Assembly (NCBI GenBank): GCA_032622095.1 | Contig: CP136065.1 | Coordinates: 118,399,195-118,463,194 of the forward strand | Direction of reading: 5' to 3' | Length of the DNA: 64,000 bases | Source of the DNA: Siphonodentalium dalli | Taxonomy: Eukaryota > Mollusca > Scaphopoda > Gadilida > Siphonodentaliidae | Shown here: one piece after another, positions 1-10,150 of the stretch | Numbering within the stretch: the stretch's first letter is position 1 | Layout of the letters: every line of letters starts with the position of its first letter | Notes under the pieces: generated by a model | What the model saw: only the letters and a program-made list of their open reading frames with translations | What the model was told of the DNA's origin: nothing | Database searches by the model: none | Made by a program: the position numbers and the translations under genes

Positions 1-445
1 TACAAGGCGATACGTTCATATGTATGGTAAGTTACAAGGCAATATGTTCATATGTATGGTAAGTTACAAGGCGATATGTTCATATGTATGGTAAGTTACA
101 AGGTGATATGTTCCTATGTATGGTAAGTTACAAGGCAATATGTTCATATGTATGGTAAGTTACAAGGTAATATGTCCATATGTATGGTAAGTTACAAGGC
201 AATATGTTCATATGTATGGTAAGTTACAAGGTGATATGTTCATATGTATGTTAAGTTACGTTCATATGTATGGTAAGTTACAAGGCGATATGTTCATATG
301 TATGGTAATTTACGTTCATATGTATGATAAGTTACAAGGCGATATGTTCATATGTATGGTAATTTACAGGGCAATAAGTTCATATGTATGGTAAGACCCA
401 CCCAAAACAACTGTGAAGGTACAAGGCGATATGTTCATATGTATG
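1..445. repeat. 32-bp minisatellite
   Basis: About 13 head-to-tail copies of a 32-bp unit containing ATGTTCATATGTATGGTAAG. The start runs past the window edge. Several units are shortened, reading TTACGTTCATATG where the middle is missing, and the last copies are separated by unrelated bases. The open frame at 212-394 only reads through these units and is not a gene. Confidence 0.95.
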
Positions 446-471
446 GATATACATATAAAAAACCAACACTT

Positions 472-730
472 CTAGAATGGAAAACCGGAAAAAAATGATT
501 GAACACTCAATTGATTGCCCTCATAGTTGTGAACATCCATACCAAATTTCATTGAGATTCATCAACCAGTGGTGGAGATATCTGCTCGGGAAAAAAAAAT
601 CCAGATAAACAAAAATGAATAACTCTAGAACAGAAAATCCGGAAAAAACAATTGCCCTCATAGTAGTGAACATCCATACCAAATTTCATTCAGATCTGAC
701 AACCGGTGTTTGAGATATCTACCGGGATGG
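472..730. repeat. Two diverged ~125-bp dispersed-repeat units
   Basis: Two tandem units share 'aactctagaa', 'gaacatccataccaaatttc' and 'gagatatct'. The same unit recurs inverted at about 16660-16830, and a fragment lies near 26395-26470. It looks like a core repeat of a non-autonomous mobile element. At 775-820, CCAGTATACCCCCC followed by GGGTGTAT resembles the terminal stem-loop seen near 40500. Confidence 0.6.
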
Positions 731-2440
731 GTGGACAGAAAAAAATGTCCGGATACTCAAATGGACAAGGTCAATCCAGTATACCCCCCGTTCTCTTCTC
801 GAGTGGGTGTATAAAAATACAATTGTCGAAGGTGAACCTCTACAAATATCATTGCTGAGATACCTACATGAACAGACAAAAAACAAGGGCACCACCAAGG
901 TGGCATAATAGGCAAGTTGGCTTGCATCAAGCTGCATTTCAGAAGATTCCATAACGAGATATATCAGGGATTTTTAAACCCATTTGTATGGAAAGTTGAA
1001 TGTCACAAACTTAACACATACATTGTATTTAATGCTACATGATTCCAAGTTTGTTGCTTCTGATGCCAGGACAATATATTGAATATAATTGATTCAGGCA
1101 TCGCATTATCATTGCATCAAATACAAAAGGAGTGTTTACATTGTGTTCACTGCGACGATGAAACAGCATCTGTTACAGGCATGAAAAACACAGCACAGAA
1201 CCAGATATAATACAACTAATAGCAATAAACTACTCATACATACCTGGTAGCAAATTTCTCGTTCATTCAACTTCTTCACAATTTTCTGAATAAAATAACA
1301 TGCTGATAGTTAATTAATTAGAATAGGGTACTAGAGCTGACACCAGATTCATAGATGTTGGCTGACAATCAGTGTTTTAACTGACATTAACCAGCTTTAA
1401 CAAACCAAAAATTATTGCCAAAGAATATTTTCATTTGGCAAATATTTTTGCAATGGACTTGCTTGTCTATGAACACAGAAAACAATCTGTTACAAAAACC
1501 TAACTCATCCTTTTTTGTCCTAGGTATTCATATCAGTGATTGTGTTGGCTTGGGGGCTTTGTTTTGATTCCAGAACAATTGTTTATTGATTGCTGCAGTT
1601 CTTTCCACAGGTAGATATCTGTGGAAAGAGCCTATGAAAAAACCCCGCAGTTACAGAAGAACAATAAGAGGTGATCAAACTCATGCAAAATATCTCTTGG
1701 ATCCATTCATAAATAGTTCTGATTGGTACAAACGCAGGGATATGATAATATAGGGACAGGGACAGAATATAATATATCTAGCAAATTTATTAAATTTTAA
1801 GCTTAGATGGTAGTCTGAAATCTTAAAAATAGAAGCATTGAAATTTCCCAAGTGAATTTAAAATCTAGTTATTATTACTGTTTATTATAAACAGCAGTAT
1901 GTAGGATCCATTGGTTAGTAGCGAGTTTGTGATTTAAAGAGTGTACAAAATATCTCCCCCTTTTTCTCAGAAAAAATAAATTTTTTGCCATTTCATGACT
2001 ATATTAACAACCCAACACAGAGCCGAGCTAGGGTTGTGCATAGGTAAAGCAGAGAATGGGGGATTGGCATACTTTTGATGTCACACATAATTTACAGAAT
2101 ATGACAATTTCAATCACACCCCTTTTTTGAGAAACAAAATCATGTGACATCCGGCAGTCATTGCGCACGGAATCACAATGGTCCAATGCGATGAAAAGAA
2201 AGTTTGCTACGTCACAACTTCCAATATGTGATAATGAACAATTGAAGTATTTATTTATTTATAAACAGGTATTATAGGCTAAATAAATAGTTTCATATCA
2301 GACGAATTTAGTTGTTAGCTTTATGAATACAAGTTACGACATTATGACATATTTCATGACTTCAAAACATCATTTGTCTTTGTAGACCGGAATCCAGACT
2401 AGTAAGTTTGTCACTAGACTAGATCTATACTAGTATACAT
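731..2440. other. Non-coding, nothing recognised
   Basis: This is AT-rich sequence downstream of the last TRPC exon seen, presumably intron because the channel C-terminus is still missing. No exon for the CIRB or C-terminal helices was found on the minus strand. Short ORFs here lack recognisable motifs. Confidence 0.5.
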
Positions 2441-2640
2441 GCAGACAGAACTGCTTACCATTTTGTGATATCAATAATTGTTTTTGTGATATCAAAAGAT
2501 TAATTTATGATATCACAAATTGGAATAAGTGACATCTTAAAATCATTTTGTGATATCATACAATATTTAATGATAATAGTATCATATATTCATTTAGTGA
2601 TATCATAAAATGAATTATAGATATTACTAAATAGGTAATA
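2441..2640. repeat. GATATCA-rich AT segment
   Basis: TGATATCA-like palindromes recur about seven times in 200 bp, in both orientations, within otherwise AT-only sequence. It may be a degraded palindromic MITE or simple low-complexity expansion. No target duplication could be defined. Confidence 0.4.
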
Positions 2641-2788
2641 AATAGAAAAACGGCTCCCCAAAACAATGGTCCACAGAAATACCACCATGATCCCCACCTC
2701 CTTCCCCAGACCAAGTAAATTATTAGCATCAATATTCAATTTTATATGTTTCAAATAAATAGAATGTAAATATATGCATTCAACTCAC

Positions 2789-2983
2789 TCTTATACTCTG
2801 CCATTTGTTCCTCCGTTGCCTCTTGGAGCACGCACATAGCTTATTTTTGACCCAATATAATATGTAGAATAAAGTTTTTGGACTAGGTATGATATTGTAA
2901 GGTGCCGGCAATGTTCCGCTATCTTCAAAATAACTGATCCATAACTTAGATCTTGCAAACTTCCATTCTTCATCAGCTTGGCT
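2789..2983 (-). CDS. TRPC channel exon: TRP helix
   Basis: This exon of 195 nt (65 codons, phase 0 at both ends) encodes the cytosolic segment after S6. It contains the family signature EWKFAR followed by SKLWISYFEDSGTLPAPYN, the TRP helix and the start of the C-terminal linker, then a basic stretch ending KRQRRNKWQ. The acceptor is TTGTTTACAG just above 2983. The donor chosen is GTGAGT below 2789; an alternative GT lies 9 nt earlier at CAGA|GTATAA. Joining it to the upstream exon gives QLI-YSQAD-EEW, the same length as QLI-ADHAD-IEW in vertebrate TRPC4/5, which supports the junction. The TRP helix couples the pore to the cytosolic domains. Downstream exons are outside the window. Confidence 0.93.
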
Positions 2984-3194
2984 CTGTAAACAAGTAAACA
3001 GAAATTCTGTTACAGAATACAATAGATGGTATTAAATGTCCTCACTATTTTGAGAGTTATCTCGGCGAAACTTTGGTCACAAGTACACCAATGGTATGGT
3101 GGTGGTACAGCAGTATTTCTATAGCACATGTATAGTACAGTGTGATATACTTTGGTACTATGCTGATATAATGATCAGGAATCAGATACATTAG

Positions 3195-3420
3195 CCCCCA
3201 CCCTCTGTCGCAACATAAGGGCAGTGCAGGGTTTCCGTCAGAGGAAAATAAATGAGGCCGTTTTGGTAAAAACATAACTTTGGAGTTTTGTCTCTGAAAA
3301 GTAGCCATTTCCTTGCACCTGAAACAAGAAGTAGCAACACTGAAGTTTCGTACAGAAACCAAATTGAAACAGAGCATGTTTCCTTGACTTCAAGTTAATG
3401 AACTAAAAGCATGTAAGCAA
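3195..3420. repeat. Dispersed repeat, copy 1
   Basis: About 200 bp match 42115-42320 in the same orientation. Shared blocks are 'agggtttccg', 'gccatttccttgc', 'agaaaccaaatt' and 'caagttaatgaactaaaagc'. An unclassified interspersed repeat inside a TRPC intron. The ORF at 3057-3377 falls in it and is not a gene. Confidence 0.65.
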
Positions 3421-4362
3421 CAAAATACATAACATAAAATGCGAGTGGCTGATTATTAAACTACTGGCAGGTTATTGAAAACAGCGATAAACATTTTTGT
3501 AGTCAAGGCATTAATGCCGAGAATCACAGTAGGACTAATCATTTTTGTTTCTACATGCATGGTAAATAGTCAAGCAAATAACAATTTGTTGTGCCAGACA
3601 ATTTCTCGACATTAGCTGAAAAAGGTTTTTGCGGGAAAGCTGACAATGTGATATTGTTTTCATGGATTGAGGCCCAAAGAGGGTAAAGTTGCAACCACAA
3701 CAGAGCTTAATATACCTAACACAAAACTGGCACAAATTCAACACTATTACTACAAGTTCCAACCTATACATGGAAAGGCGGGAAAGATGACCACATAGCA
3801 TAAATTTGGGATAGTAATGATGAGGCCGAATACCATTGGATGTTTATACCCGATGCTAGACCAGCACAAAATGCAAAGTTGTTACTGGCTAGGCTTTTCA
3901 TGGAAACATTTTTAGCGGGAAAGCTGACCTTGTGGCAATATGTCTATAGCATAGACAGAAGGATTATTATTTCCAAGGTGATTAGTGTGCCATGACTTTA
4001 CTTCAAACAATAACTCGGGTGCTGGCATACACCCACTTTGCCAAATTGAAATATGAGCAGGAAGGAAACCAAATTTAAAATATGCAAAGAAGGATAACTA
4101 TAGAACAGAATATAAAACATCATTGGGCATTCTTTAGAGTCTGCCTATTTCATTGTGTCATGAAAAGGTTACAGCTCTATCCTATAACAGTACACCATGT
4201 CAAAGAAATTGAATGATGCTTCCTATCAGGTGGCTGCTATGTTCAGCCTAATCAGTGTTATAATACATGCTAGCAAGTACAATGTATACTCATATAATGC
4301 AATCATATAGCTGATTCACCATATTGAGGATCATAAATATACAAAACAAATTGACTTAGATA
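3421..4362. other. Intronic sequence, nothing recognised
   Basis: TRPC intron. Two short related segments (near 3600-3680 and 3890-3950) share 'agcgggaaagctgac' but no larger element is clear. Confidence 0.45.
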
Positions 4363-5300
4363 AGGCCAAAAAAAATTAATTAATTGATTCTCAGGCACCG
4401 CCGCTCTCATAAAATAGGGGCCGCCTAACTCTTTTTATTTTAAATCCAAACAACCAACGATAATAATTCAAATCGCAGCCGATTCGCGTTTAAGTGGCGA
4501 GTTCGTGGTGAGTTCTCCGTTTGCAGAAGTGCCGGAATTCGCTATTTCCAGTTTATGCTTTTAGCACGTGGTAATAATTAAATAAATGTAATAATTATGA
4601 CAGGAATACCACTTCGAAACGAACTACGGCGAGTTATGGCAGTGCGCTGCTGGGGAGATGATAGGCCTCGGTATTTACGCAAAAAACATGATTAAATAAA
4701 GCGAACTAATGTCATTCATTAAAGCAGGTTGCATTATTTACAGTTATTTATAAGTTCACAAACAAACAAGTCGTGCCGTTTCTTCACCGGCAAATTCCGT
4801 GATTTGAAAAAACACGATGTTGTTGACATACCAAATTATATTCGTGACAAAATTGTCAGAAAATGGGCTGTATTGTCCATAGAATGCGATAAAACAATTG
4901 GGCAAATGGCTGAAAAAATATTCATTGATGAGGATGAATCGGCCGAGTCGATACCGACAAATATAAACCCCTATATTTGTGAAAATGACATTTGCTTAGC
5001 TTTAAGAGGAACAACCTCGATGTTATTTTAGAAGTAGGATACTTCAATGCATATATTTTATTTTATACACTTTTCCAGTTTTATTTCACTACTAGTCTGT
5101 TGTTTTGTTTTGTTTATTGGTTCGCAGTTTCAATTATAATGATTCCACAATTAATTGAGCCTTCTGGTCTTGATTTCGGGGATCCCAGATGTATGTCTGA
5201 ACTGGCCGCTGGAAATAAAAAATAAAAATAAAAACCGCCCTCCCTCATTAATTTGCAAAAAAAATTGCCTGAGAATCAATTAATTAATTTTTTTTGGCCT
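4363..5300 (+). mobile_element. 938-bp DNA transposon, perfect 35-bp TIRs
   Basis: Perfect inverted repeats at 4363-4397 and 5266-5300 begin AGGCCAAAAAAAA and end TCTCAGGCA. Flanks are TTAGATA on the left and AATAGATA on the right, so a 7-9 bp target duplication is possible but not exact. The element lies in the TRPC intron between the S6 and TRP-helix exons. It carries one ORF (4729-5031) of unknown nature. The superfamily cannot be fixed from the ends alone. Confidence 0.8.
4729..5031 (+). CDS. Unrecognised ORF inside TIR element
   Basis: A 100-codon open frame opens at TTG, not ATG. An ATG at 4709 in another frame is followed by AAAGCAGGTTGC, and TTATTTACAG ends at 4745, so a tiny intron could join them. 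The predicted protein has a charged central part with KHDVVDIPNYIRDKIVRKW and then SIECDKTIGQMAEKIF, and ends in ALRGTTSMLF. No family was recognised. It looks more protein-like than random frames (mixed charged and hydrophobic residues, few low-complexity runs). It could be a fragment of the element's own protein or a captured host exon. Confidence is low. Confidence 0.3.
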   Translation: MHYLQLFISSQTNKSCRFFTGKFRDLKKHDVVDIPNYIRDKIVRKWAVLSIECDKTIGQMAEKIFIDEDESAESIPTNINPYICENDICLALRGTTSMLF

Positions 5301-5324
5301 AATAGATAATAAAGTCTTGAGGTA

Positions 5325-5420
5325 CTGGAAAAATTGTTGGTGGACAAATGGTTGGAGTGGAGACTATATATATAAATCTCCACCAGATACTTTGTCTTTA
5401 ATTTAAAATTATAGGTGAGA
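5325..5420 (+). repeat. Degenerate family B terminal fragment
   Basis: GGACAAATGGTTGGAGTGGAGACTATA..ATCTCCACCAGATACTTTGTCTTTAA resembles the family B 3' end (GACTATAGCTCCACCGGAGACTTCGTCTC). It ends about 25 bp from the splice donor of the next TRPC exon. Confidence 0.5.
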
Positions 5421-5447
5421 TAAAAATATATATAACTGTGTACTTAC

Positions 5448-5643
5448 ATATATCAGTTGATATGAGTTACTCATCATAGCAATCAACATATTTAACAGAA
5501 CAACAAGAGCTATTAAGCTGTAGCTTCCAAATATCAGCTTTCCAATAAACTCTGTGAACTCGTGATTTTCTTTCAGTTCAGCATGTTCTAAGTCAACAAG
5601 TCCATATATCGCCCAATATAAACTCTGAACAATCTCAAACAGA
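5448..5643 (-). CDS. TRPC channel exon: pore helix, filter and S6
   Basis: This exon of 196 nt encodes the pore loop ([18 protein letters not shown]), the segment [16 protein letters not shown] and S6 ([19 protein letters not shown]), which is almost identical to TRPC4/5 S6. The acceptor is TTTATTTCAG above 5643 and the donor is GTAAGTA below 5448. One nucleotide carried in completes an AAT (Asn) codon with the previous exon, giving SFENLFEIV. The pore LFW triad of vertebrate TRPC channels reads LYW here. This segment forms the cation path and lower gate of the tetramer in the plasma membrane. Confidence 0.97.
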
Positions 5644-5700
5644 CTGAAATAAAAAACAGAAACACAAACTATATCATACTGTATCATACAAAAAAAATGT

Positions 5701-6050
5701 ACCCATAGCCAAATTGGTTAGGTCATGGATAAGATCATCACAGTCTGGGCAGGACGAGGTTGGTGCAGGTTCGATCCCTGACATGAGTGATAATCAGGAC
5801 CGATTTTCAAGCTTGATCTGAGTTGAGGGACATCTCAATTCCCCATTCTGATCGGTGTTTACAATGTTGATAAAGAATGAGAATTTGTTCACACTCCCTG
5901 AAGCAAGCACATTTAATGCAATGAACACTCATACTGAGTCCGTGCCTCCATAAATCTGACATATATAATAGAATAGAATCTGTCTCTCTGTTCGCGATTT
6001 TGTCCCCAAATTGTGAGTGAAACACACAAAGGGGCTATAGGCATTGGGTT
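5701..6050 (+). mobile_element. tRNA-derived SINE
   Basis: RNA polymerase III boxes are visible: A box TAGCCAAATTGGTTAGG at 5705-5721 and B box GGTTCGATCCC at 5768-5778, about 50 bp apart as in a tRNA gene. No cloverleaf acceptor stem or anticodon arm is evident, and the homology runs on into an unrelated body, so this is a SINE head and not a working tRNA gene. The 3' limit is uncertain. It lies in the TRPC intron just upstream of the pore exon. Confidence 0.7.
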
Positions 6051-6089
6051 GAATAGTGTAGATGAATTTTTTTTCATTTAAACCATTTC

Positions 6090-7488
6090 TTAAATAAATT
6101 TGGACTGCAGGGTGTGCCAATCCAAGATGGCTACTGGCAGTCATATTTTCTAACAAAATTCAACAACTCCCATCTAGAGGTCACCTCGAAGATCCATATG
6201 AAGTTTGGTGTTAGATGACAGATGTGGCCTTTAGTGTGTGCCAACTAATTTAGTAATGCAAAGAGTGAAAATCAAGATGGCTGACAGCCGCATTGTATTT
6301 CATTGAAAATCATTCAAATTCAATAGCACCCATCATGTTCAAGTTAATGTAGTGATTCAACCTCACACTAATTGCAACATAATTTCTGTCACTGCAATGA
6401 TGTATAGATTCGTTCACCAAATAACATATAAAAAGTCCCAAAAAGTCCCACATTGCAAACATGTGATTTTTTATGACTATCAATAGGTGATCATAAACAT
6501 GCCTGTATATTTTCAAATATTTTCTCCAAAACATGTGGGCTGCAGGGTATGTCAATGGATTGATTGGATTCAAACAAAAAAATTGGAAATGTTCAATAGC
6601 TAGCGCCCATCCAGACCTCACCCCGAAGATCCATATGAAGTTATAATCGGATTATGTATGTGTCCTATAGGGCGTGCCAAATGATTTAGTCACGCAAAGA
6701 GTAAAATACAAGATGGCTGGTCATGATTTTTCATCGAAAATCTTTTAAATCCGATAGCTCCTCTACATCCCATCTAGTTCCAAAACATGCCTGTAAATTG
6801 TTAAAACATTTCTCAAATACATGTGGGATGTATGGTGTGCCGAAGGATTAAAATTTGAACTCCCAAGATGGCTGCTGGCGACCATGTTTTTGAATGAATT
6901 GTGGAACAAGAAATGTCACTCGGAAGTAATGGAGCAACTTGTGAGCGAATTTATAGCCTGACATACCATAAAATGTAATCCTGCATATCTGGGTCCAAGG
7001 TTGTATAAAGAATGCATTGAAAATAGGCAACATCATCATCTCCTTTCTATATAAGGTATGCATTGGTTTTGAAAATGGGTGCAATCTGCTGAGCCTGTTA
7101 ACATATCGGATCACATCTGGCCTTGACCTTTGACAAATCACAATGGACACATATCGCGAAACACTGTTCCCTCAGGTTAAGCATCACGCATTGTTTCGTT
7201 GTAATCATGTGATGTACACAAAAGTTATGGAGTGGACACAAAGGGTAGTGTCTGGTGACTTAATCGAGAGAATGACCTTGATCTTCAATGATTGGAAAAC
7301 AAGTTGTGCGCGACACATCATCTCCTCATTAGGAACAACTACAGCCAGTTTCAACAGAATACTCAAAGGCATTGAGATGTTATGGAGCAGACACAAAAAC
7401 ATCTTACAGACAGACAGATGAACTGACTGACAATGGACGAGGAGTGATGACTATAGCTCCACCGGAGACTTCGTCTCAGTTGAGCTAA
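6090..7488 (+). mobile_element. Helitron-like element: family A-like core, family B 3' end
   Basis: Core units of about 150-300 bp at 6090-6900 each contain AAGATGGCTG plus a CCATGTTTTT-like block and 'gatccatatgaagtt', as in family A elements. The 3' end is instead family B: GACAGACAGACAGATG microsatellite-like sequence, then GGAGTGATGACTATAGCTCC and the stem-loop ACCGGAGACTTCGTCTC ending GTTGAGCTAA at 7488. Segment 6900-7300 is not repeated elsewhere in the window. No coding capacity was recognised; the ORF at 7143-7421 has no motif. Confidence 0.6.
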
Positions 7489-7680
7489 ACAGTATCAAAC
7501 CGGAATAGAAAGCGGGCAAGTTTAGTGCACATCAAGAAGGGTAATTCTAAAGAGTGTTTCAACAAGTAAGTATATTTTTATTCGAAAATGTAGACTTGAG
7601 TCCAAATCTAATAATTATATCATAAAACAGTAAAATATAAATGTCAATTGACAAAGACAGGATGCTGTAAGCCTGGGCTA

Positions 7681-7790
7681 CAGTAATGCCCTAAGTAATC
7701 AACCCCTTAACCACAGCAGAATTATGGGAAACTATTCAGGATTTAGTCGGAAATAAGGCTTGTTGCCATTCATCGGCAAGCTCTCACTGA
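7681..7790 (+). mobile_element. Half of a pogo/Tigger-like MITE
   Basis: This starts TA|CAGTAATGCCCTAAGTAATC and matches the left half of the complete MITE at 16914-17064, including AACCACAGCAG and the internal 'tcaggattta'. The right TIR is missing or replaced after about 7790. Confidence 0.7.
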
Positions 7791-8696
7791 GAGCTTTCCG
7801 GTGAATCTGCTCAATTGTTATCCAATCGTACGAGCTGCTCAGCAACTATTAACAAGAGAGCAAGGGTTTTAATGAGACTTGGTAATTTTCTGACAGGTAA
7901 TTACTGGCAGAGGCTTAACAATTAGGCCAAATGTAATTGTCTTTTCTAAACACTTTGGCCACAGACAGCGTGAACGCCATTTGTTCAAACTGGAGTCTTC
8001 AGGTGAGTATATCTAGCTACTTCTGCATGTATGACTTCCTCTTGCTCTATATGATCTATTTCTGGAGTCAGATTACTGTTTTCCTCCAATGAGTTATCAG
8101 GATCTGCTGTCACAATTCCATTTTTATTTCACAGCTATGGTTATCTTTCAGTTGATAGCGTTACTTCAGCCTGTGCGGTAATTTCACCCCAGGGCACTAA
8201 AGTGATCCCGATAGCATGTAAAATGACATCATGCATGAAAACCCAACTGGTACTACAATAATTCAATCTTGTATTGTGTTGAGTAGATAACTAACTAGCA
8301 TGGACAACAAACAGAAACAATGATTCTTAACTAATGAATATTTTCTGCTATTTTGTAATAATTAAGTAGGTGAACTTTTTCACACTTGTTTATTATGGCA
8401 AAAGTTACATTGCGCTACAACAACCTTGTGCCATAACATTCACCGCATTCACAAGCCTGTGTGGTTCTGTCTGTATCTCTTCTCTTCTATTAATGCTTCA
8501 AATTCCTAACTATTGTTTGAGGTGAATCTGGTTCTATTCGGTTATCATTACTTCTGTTTACTTATCATTATTTCAATTTGAGTTGCTTCTTCCTCATTTA
8601 TTCATCAGTATATCCTCAGTTTTAGAACTGATAATGTTATGCTGTCTAGTTAGCACAGGATGATAATGATGCATCACTAACAAGACAGTCAATGAC
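7791..8696. other. Intronic sequence, nothing recognised
   Basis: TRPC intron between the S4-S5 exon and the pore exon. No ORF, TIR or tandem structure is supported. Confidence 0.4.
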
Positions 8697-9671
8697 TGTG
8701 GAGACGCTCACCAGACTATAAAGACTGAGAAGACTGGGACTCGGAAGTCCATAAGAGTTAGTACTTGTCAAAATCACTTAAAAGCAAATAGTCCTAAAGA
8801 GGGACGTAGCCTAGAGGGTCTCCGTTGAGCAGTGGGGTGTCCACATTGAAATTTGCTCCTGACCCCCCACCCCACATTGGCCATAGTCTGCACCCTCCCA
8901 ACTAAAGCAAACACACTACCAAGTTCTGATACCTCTGATACCTCAAGCTTTCCTAACTGTTGCTAAGTTCCAACCTGACATGCCCCCCCTTTTTTAATGG
9001 TGGACCCCATTCAAACATTTTGATCCCAACTCTCCATAGGCCATATACACCAAATGCCATTTTAACAAATCTGTAACCCAGTCCCAAGTAACACAAGGAC
9101 CCTCCATACTAGTTACTACATATAAGCTAAACAGGCCTGATAGCTCTTGAGGAGGAGCCATTTAAAGAATTACTATGGGGGAAGAGTTATGTCCCTGGTC
9201 GCACCCATATTTGACCTGGTGAACCCATTTGAACAAATCTGAATCCCAGTCCCCCCAAGGACTATCTATACCAAAATTTAACCCAGTGATCCAATTCTGA
9301 ATCAAATCTGAATCCTAGTCACCCAACCAAATATAAGCTGAATAGGCCTGATGGTTCTTGATGGGAAGACGTTTTAAGAATTACAATGGATGGACAAGTT
9401 AGGTCCCGGGCTCCGTCTTATTTGACCAAGTGACCTCATTTTAACACATCTGTATCCCTGTCACCCAAGGACCCTCCATACCAATTATAAGCTAAATAGC
9501 CCAGATGATTCTTGAGAAGATGCTTTAAGAATCACTATGGATGGACAGAGTTAGGTCCCTAGCTATGCAACTTATTTGACCATGTGACCCCCATTTGAAC
9601 AGAACTGAATCCCAGCCACCTAGGGACCATCCACATACAATATGACTCAATTCTTCATCTCAGGTAAGCTA
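8697..9671 (+). mobile_element. Helitron-like family B element
   Basis: The 5' end reads GGAGACGCTCACCAGAC, which partly reproduces the inverted 3' terminus. Three to four core units of about 130-160 bp each contain 'ccagtcacc' or a variant, 'aagctaaataggcc', 'ttcttgag' and 'gaattactatgg'. The 3' end is CTTCATCTCAGGTAAGCTAA. This is the same arrangement as the inverted copy at 57944-59045. It is non-coding and non-autonomous. Confidence 0.65.
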
Positions 9672-10150
9672 AGAAAAATGCCTCCTTCATTCTCATCCAG
9701 TTTCCCATATGTAATTGCCTGAGAAAAAAAGGTATTTAGTTTTACTGGCATAACTGTCAGATTCATCATTCACACTTGGCCTGGGAGTTTGTTATAATCA
9801 GCCATAGGTCATTTATATATATACAAACTCTCTAACAGGCAGAGAGTTTTAGGGTATTAATCAAAGGGGTTGTCACTCCAATAAGATTTTGTTAACACTG
9901 CCATTTCATTTATTACTTTATAATCAATGCGACTTCTATATGGTGTTTTGTAAACATTCTTTGATCTCAGGCACCTTCCTCATATCTCATAGAGCTCTGA
10001 GTATCTGCTGTTTGCATGTTCTTGAATTTAGACTCATTTAAACCAAATTTGGTTGAGTCAGCCTGGTGGATGTTATACTGGTGTTATTTTTTTTTTAATT
10101 TAAAAGTTAAAAACAATATATATATTGAGCAAGAAATTAATCTCAATTAA
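9672..10150. other. Intronic sequence, nothing recognised
   Basis: AT-rich, with (TA)n at about 9815. It separates a family B element from the TTAA-flanked element. Confidence 0.4.

Noticed and set aside
212-394. 60-codon repetitive ORF
   Set aside because: Pure read-through of the 32-bp minisatellite.
1500-1700. Possible C-terminal TRPC exon
   Set aside because: No match to the expected helical RRYI or CIRB-type sequence on the minus strand.
5701-5790. Functional tRNA gene
   Set aside because: Only the A and B boxes are convincing; acceptor and anticodon stems do not fold, so a SINE head is the better call.
7143-7421. 92-codon plus-strand ORF
   Set aside because: Lies inside a Helitron-like element next to its terminal stem-loop; composition and lack of motif suggest chance.
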